From the NCBI GenBank assembly GCA_900552465.1, contig URZO01000061.1:1-26794 (forward strand): a DNA stretch of 26,794 nt. Direction: 5' to 3'. Source of the stretch: an uncultured Parabacteroides sp. GTDB taxonomy: Bacteria; Bacteroidota; Bacteroidia; Bacteroidales; Tannerellaceae. How positions within the stretch are numbered: position 1 is the stretch's first letter; every line of letters starts with the position of its first letter. Shown piece by piece: positions 23,701-26,794 of the stretch. Made by a program: the position numbers and the translations under genes. The notes under the pieces were generated by a model. It was not told where the DNA came from, searched no databases, and worked only from the letters and a program-made list of their open reading frames with translations.

Positions 23701-24267
23701 TCAAACCTGTTCTTTTGCCCGGTTTGTTATTTCGCGGATGAAACCGGTTTTTGCATCGGTGTAGCCGTCGCGGTCATGTTCGTACTCTTTTTGTAGTTTG
23801 ACTTTCAATTCTCCGTAGGCTTGCGCCGTGTCGGGATGGGAGAGAAGGTAGTCGCGGAAATAGAGTTCGTCCCAGTCGCCGGAGTATCTTATGTGGAGGT
23901 GGAAGGCCTGACCTTTAAAGCCTTCGGGGGTATAGCCTTTCATAAACATCATATGGGGAGGCGGATTCCCGGGTTGGGGGGAATAGATGTAACCCTCCGC
24001 TTCGATGGTCGGGATGAGGCGGGCAAGGTCGGTTTTCTGTTGTATTTCCAGCAATATGTCGATCGTCGGTTTGGCTGTCAGTCCCGGTACGGATGTGCTT
24101 CCGATATGGCTGATGCGGACGATATTTTCCGCTCCTACGGCTTTCACGAGGCAGTCTTTTTCTGTTTCGTAACGATTGGGCCAGTCCCGGTCGTGTGCCG
24201 AGAGGATGATCGGGAACAGCTGCCAGAGTTCTTCGTTACTCATTTCGTTCAAATTCTTATTTTTCAT
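23701..24267 (-). CDS. GrpB-family nucleotidyltransferase-like protein
   Basis: 188 residues; the start ATG 24267 is followed by MKNKNLNEMSNEELWQLFPI. GrpB marks: RISHIGSTSVPGLTAKPTID with the GST loop and acidic residues like those of the nucleotidyltransferase fold, a HLHIRYSGDWDELYFRDYL stretch and a Lys/Glu-rich C-terminus. The family resembles UPF0157 proteins; its reaction is unproven, though an NTP-transfer role is inferred from the fold. The start lies 19 bases after the VOC gene stop in the same direction, so the two are likely one transcript. Confidence 0.93.
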   Translation of the reverse strand: MKNKNLNEMSNEELWQLFPIILSAHDRDWPNRYETEKDCLVKAVGAENIVRISHIGSTSVPGLTAKPTIDILLEIQQKTDLARLIPTIEAEGYIYSPQPGNPPPHMMFMKGYTPEGFKGQAFHLHIRYSGDWDELYFRDYLLSHPDTAQAYGELKVKLQKEYEHDRDGYTDAKTGFIREITNRAKEQV

Positions 24268-24286
24268 GGCGGTAGGGTTGGAAAGG

Positions 24287-24676
24287 TTATTCCGGTTCGT
24301 CCGTATCCAGGCAGAAAGGATGGCCGGAGGGGTCGAGCAGTGTACGGGAAGTTTTGAAGTATTGCTCGCCGGCCAAGCTGGCTCCCAGGCTGAGGGCGTG
24401 GCGGATGGCTTCTTCCAGGTCGTCGACGTAGAAGTCGAGGTGGAGCATTTGTCCCTGTCTCCCTTCTTGCCAGGGCCAGACGGGTGGTTCGTATTCTTCT
24501 ATCTCCTGGAAGGCGATGACCATGCCGGTGGGTGAGGTGATGGCCGACCAGCCGTTTGCCTGCGGGTGTGTCCACTGCCAGTTGAGGAGACGGCTGTAAA
24601 AGGAGGCCATGAGGCCCGCGTCCTTACAGTCGATCACGATGTTGATCCGGTTGATTGTTGCTTGCTTTGTTTCCAT
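24287..24676 (-). CDS. VOC-superfamily (glyoxalase-like) protein
   Basis: 129 residues from ATG 24676 (METKQATINRINIV). The frame extends 34 codons upstream, but those bases contain the -7 box and repeat units, so they are non-coding. Two beta-alpha-beta-beta-beta halves: INRINIVIDCKD / FYSRLLNW and MLHLDFYVDDLEEAI / LLDPSGHPFCL. It resembles small single-chain VOC proteins of the glyoxalase/bleomycin-resistance type, which act as dimers, often with a metal; residues visible do not fix the substrate. First gene of the VOC-GrpB pair. Confidence 0.92.
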   Translation of the reverse strand: METKQATINRINIVIDCKDAGLMASFYSRLLNWQWTHPQANGWSAITSPTGMVIAFQEIEEYEPPVWPWQEGRQGQMLHLDFYVDDLEEAIRHALSLGASLAGEQYFKTSRTLLDPSGHPFCLDTDEPE

Positions 24677-24681
24677 GTTTC

Positions 24682-24689
24682 CAAAGATA
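24682..24689 (-). promoter_or_regulatory. -7 box immediately upstream of the VOC gene
   Basis: Minus strand TATCTTTG ends only 5 bases before the VOC ATG. In this phylum transcription starts a few bases after this box, so the transcript would be leaderless or nearly so. A -33 TTTG is not seen. Confidence 0.45.
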
Positions 24690-24725
24690 AGATAAGTTTT
24701 CGAGATATGGAATTTCCGGGAAAGA

Positions 24726-24774
24726 GATGCTATTCGATGGCATAACAGATGCTTCCCGGTAGCATAACAGATGC
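24726..24774. repeat. Short array: (GCATAACA)GATGC every 22 bases
   Basis: GCATAACAGATGC at 24740-24752 and 24762-24774, identical over 13 bases, and a partial GATGC at 24726-24730; GATGC steps are 22 and 22. Each full unit has GCAT/ATGC ends that can pair. It sits between the divergent VOC and dehydrogenase-like genes. Confidence 0.8.
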
Positions 24775-24815
24775 GCAAATAGGGGAGAGAAAGGAAGAAT
24801 GGGTGGAAATAGTTT

Positions 24816-24845
24816 TTTGTTTCTTACCGAAAAGGATTAATTTTG
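24816..24845 (+). promoter_or_regulatory. Promoter of the 2-hydroxyacid dehydrogenase-like gene
   Basis: TTTG (24816-24819), 18 bases, TAATTTTG (24838-24845); 27 bases before ATG 24873. Spacing is slightly short of the usual 19-21. Confidence 0.6.
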
Positions 24846-24872
24846 TGAGGAAACAAATAAGCAGAAATATTC

Positions 24873-25757
24873 ATGTTCAATAAACTTGTGGCGATAGAGC
24901 CTGTAAGCCTGATTCCGTCAGCAGAAAAGAAATTGCAAGATTTTGCGAAAGAAGTAGTTATGTACGATGACATACCCGCGGGAGATGAAGAGGTGGCTGC
25001 CCGTATCGGGGATGCGGACGCTGTCCTTTTGAGTTACACCTCCCGGATCGAACGGGCGGCACTGGAGAAATGCCCGAATGTCCGCTATATCGGGATGTGC
25101 TGTTCTCTTTACTCGCCGGAGAGCGCCAATGTCGATATCCGTTATGCCAACGAACGGGGGATTGTTGTGACCGGTATCCGCGATTATGGCGACGAAGGGG
25201 TGGTGGAGTATGTTATCAGCGAGCTGGTTCGTTGCCTGCACGGCTTCGGACAGGAGGCATGGGATGAAATGCCTCGCGAGATCACCGGATTGAAAGTGGG
25301 GATCGTCGGGCTGGGTAAGTCCGGTGGGATGATTGCCGATGCCTTGAAGTTCTTCGGTGCCGATGTCGCCTATTTCGCCCGGAGCGAGAAAGAGGCGGCA
25401 CGCGGGAAGGGCTACCGTTTCCTGCCGCTTGGTGAACTGTTGTCGCAGAGCGAAGCCGTTTTCTGTTGCCTGAATAAGAACACCGTCCTGTTGCATGAAG
25501 CCGAATTCGGGCAGTTGGGCAATAAAAAGATGCTGTTTAATACCGGTTTGTCTCCGGCCTGGGACGAGGCTCCCTTCATGAAATGGCTCGAAGGCGACAA
25601 CCTCTGCTTCTGCGATACTGCCGGAGCATTGGGAGACAGCCACCTGCTGAACCATCCGCATGTACGTTGCATGCAAGTCTCGACAGGACGTACGCGCCAG
25701 GCTTTTGACCGTCTGAGCGAGAAAGTGTTGGCAAACCTTTCAGCCAATTGCAAATAA
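24873..25757 (+). CDS. D-2-hydroxyacid dehydrogenase homologue with altered active site
   Basis: 294 residues, slightly shorter than usual for D-isomer dehydrogenases (about 310-330). N-terminal catalytic domain with NVDIRYANERGIVVTGIRDYG (86-106) and VEYVISELV (111-119); NAD-binding domain with VGIVGLGKSGG (142-152, GxGxxG as GLGKSG), and FNTGLSPAWDE (222-232). The three catalytic residues of the family are not where expected: the Arg of NTARG becomes Leu (NTGLS, 223-227), the acidic residue in the DVFxxE stretch is replaced by CDTAGALGD (247-255), and the His of TPH becomes STGRT (270-274). NAD binding may remain. It may be a non-dehydrogenase or may act on another chemistry. Divergent from the VOC-GrpB pair. 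Confidence 0.85.
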   Translation: MFNKLVAIEPVSLIPSAEKKLQDFAKEVVMYDDIPAGDEEVAARIGDADAVLLSYTSRIERAALEKCPNVRYIGMCCSLYSPESANVDIRYANERGIVVTGIRDYGDEGVVEYVISELVRCLHGFGQEAWDEMPREITGLKVGIVGLGKSGGMIADALKFFGADVAYFARSEKEAARGKGYRFLPLGELLSQSEAVFCCLNKNTVLLHEAEFGQLGNKKMLFNTGLSPAWDEAPFMKWLEGDNLCFCDTAGALGDSHLLNHPHVRCMQVSTGRTRQAFDRLSEKVLANLSANCK

Positions 25758-25768
25758 ACAGAGTTGGA

Positions 25769-25832
25769 ATAGGTCGCACACGGATAACCGCTGAAAAATA
25801 TTAATTATCAGTGTTTTATCCGCGTGCCCTAT
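25769..25832. terminator. Long hairpin between convergent dehydrogenase and acetyltransferase genes
   Basis: GCACACGGATAA (25776-25787) pairs with TTATCCGCGTGC (25816-25827), one mismatch; outside it ATAGG pairs with CCTAT (25769-25773 with 25828-25832). TTTTT follows at 25834 on the plus strand. A bidirectional terminator for two converging genes is the simplest reading. Confidence 0.65.
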
Positions 25833-25836
25833 GTTT

Positions 25837-26424
25837 TTATATCGTTTTGACAACCTGGCAGGGATTCCCGACCACCAGACTGTTGGAGGGTATTGACTGG
25901 GTGACAACGCTTCCGGCACCGATTACGCAGTTATCACCGATAGTAACGCCGGGCAGTACGATTACTCCGCCACCAATCCAGACATCGTTTCCTATCGTAA
26001 TAGGCAGCGCTCTTGTACGAAAGAACAGCTCTCCCGAGTTTTCATCCCAGTCTTCCACAAATCTCTCGGACGCACTTACCGGGTGGGTTGCAGTGTAGAG
26101 TTGCACGTTGGGAGCTATCAGGACGTTATTTCCTATCGTTATATAATTGTTGTCGAGGAAGGTACAGTTCATGTTGATAATCACTTTATCCCCGATAAAG
26201 ATATGTTTGCCGCATTCGCAGTGGAAGTTTATATCGACTCTTGAATGTTTTCCGACGCGACCGAATAGTTCATGCAGCAAAGCTGTCCTTGCTTCGCTGT
26301 TTAAAATGTCGGTCGAATTGAATTCCGCAAGCAACCGTTTGTTACGGACGATCATATTAAACACTTCTTTATCCAGGCGGTTGCAATATTCTCCCGACAG
26401 GAATTTCTGATAGTTGGTTTCCAT
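25837..26424 (-). CDS. Hexapeptide-repeat O-acetyltransferase, second paralogue
   Basis: 195 residues with the same plan as the gene at 20372-20965: NYQKFLSGEYCNRLDKEV (4-21), CGKHIFIGDKVIIN (71-84), APNVQLYTATHPVSASERF (104-122) with catalytic His114, GELFFRTRALPI (131-142), DVWIGGGVIVLPGVTIG, GAGSVVTQSIPSNSLVVGNP. By eye more than half of the aligned residues are identical between the two, so they are paralogues or one was acquired. Acetyl-CoA-dependent sugar O-acetylation is the family function; acceptor unknown. Single gene, convergent with the dehydrogenase-like gene across a long hairpin. Confidence 0.93.
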   Translation of the reverse strand: METNYQKFLSGEYCNRLDKEVFNMIVRNKRLLAEFNSTDILNSEARTALLHELFGRVGKHSRVDINFHCECGKHIFIGDKVIINMNCTFLDNNYITIGNNVLIAPNVQLYTATHPVSASERFVEDWDENSGELFFRTRALPITIGNDVWIGGGVIVLPGVTIGDNCVIGAGSVVTQSIPSNSLVVGNPCQVVKTI

Positions 26425-26462
26425 AATGACTGTTTTTTCGGTAAGGATTGTTTATGAACCTC

Positions 26463-26794
26463 TTAAAAGACGATGGGTGAGGTGATGTTCAGCAGCGTAT
26501 TCACTACCGACCAACCGGCTATCTCGGCTGTCGCGCTGTAGACGTCGATTACGGCATGTACCTGGTCGTTCCTGATCTCTACCCGTTGTGTATCGCCCGT
26601 AAATCCGGGGGTGGACTGCATTGTGACCTGCATGTTCCCGGGGCCTACCGAAGCCCGTGAGGCGGCAACGGTGACATTGACTTTGGTTGGGAAGAGCTTG
26701 ATGGCTTCTGTTGCACTTCCGGAGAAGACGGTGCGTTGTTCCGTTTGCAACGACTCGTCGTAAACGGGCGTGCCTTTCAGGGCGTTGGGGCCTT
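26463..26794 (-). CDS. C-terminal part of an unrecognised, probably exported protein
   Basis: The minus frame is open from the window edge to a stop at 26463; about 110 residues are visible and no start can be placed (a TTG at 26750 is only an internal codon). The residues have a beta-sandwich look with regular alternating strands: AIKLFPTKVNVTVAAS, NMQVTMQSTPG, QRVEIRNDQVHAVIDVYSA, TLLNITSPIVF. High Thr/Val/Asn and few Lys suggest an exported protein, perhaps an adhesin-like or fimbrillin-like protein, but no family mark is seen. The acetyltransferase starts 38 bases downstream in the same direction. Confidence 0.6.
   Translation of the reverse strand, partial: GPNALKGTPVYDESLQTEQRTVFSGSATEAIKLFPTKVNVTVAASRASVGPGNMQVTMQSTPGFTGDTQRVEIRNDQVHAVIDVYSATAEIAGWSVVNTLLNITSPIVF

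Noticed and set aside
24677..24778. N-terminal extension of the VOC protein
   Set aside because: These bases contain the -7 box and the GATGC repeats, and the extra residues do not belong to the VOC fold.

Overview
The window looks like a Bacteroidota chromosome segment, most likely order Bacteroidales and close to Parabacteroides. The genus is my inference from gene content; no search was possible. Supporting signs are repeated promoters of the Bacteroidota type (-7 box TAnnTTTG, several with a -33 TTTG), a bS16 ribosomal protein with a long Ala/Lys/Glu tail, a TonB-dependent receptor with a CarboxypepD_reg-like front domain, secreted GH31 and GH43 enzymes, and a nitroreductase / DUF2520-like / KdsC / Maf cluster.

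Layout. (1) 1-1966 is a composite. About 90 bases encode the middle of a response-regulator receiver domain, cut just after the phospho-acceptor Asp. They run directly into two phage structural genes (scaffold-like and major-capsid-like), which run directly into a 5'-truncated DUF4199 membrane-protein gene. (2) 1973-7135, + strand: DUF4199, a membrane GT2 glycosyltransferase, the Mn exporter MntP, an IlvD/Edd-family dehydratase and an overlapping GntP-family permease. The last two look like a sugar-acid uptake and dehydration pair. (3) 7136-8778: apbE lipoprotein and a small AraC-sensor-like protein. (4) 8794-13735, - strand: secreted GH31, then the coupled cluster nitroreductase > DUF2520-like > kdsC > maf (KDO synthesis and nucleotide quality control). 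(5) 13865-17105, + strand: TSUP permease and an orphan TonB-dependent receptor. (6) 17660-19896: GH43 (-), rpsP (+) and a thioredoxin lipoprotein (-). (7) 20087-21996: tRNA-Ser(UGA) with a strong terminator, a decayed coding fragment, a hexapeptide acetyltransferase (-), a 509-base repeat-rich spacer and ogt/MGMT (+). (8) 22012-26794: GNAT-YoaP and AraC-GyrI (-), GrpB-like and VOC (-), a divergent 2-hydroxyacid-dehydrogenase-like gene (+), a second hexapeptide acetyltransferase (-) and a partial unknown gene (-).

The most unusual non-genic signal is architectural. At four or five separate intergenic places, short cores of about 7-15 bases recur every 20-24 bases. Each place has its own core sequence: GACCGTC at 17411-17490, CCAYGTGG at 19368-19415, TAGGCAG at 21080-21151, GACGCC/GGCGTC at 21252-21379 and CATAACAGATGC at 24726-24774. 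Other points worth a look are the composite left end, non-standard active-site residues in the dehydratase and in the dehydrogenase homologue, and two acetyltransferase paralogues about 5 kb apart. No CRISPR array, insertion sequence, integrase or recognisable defence system is visible.
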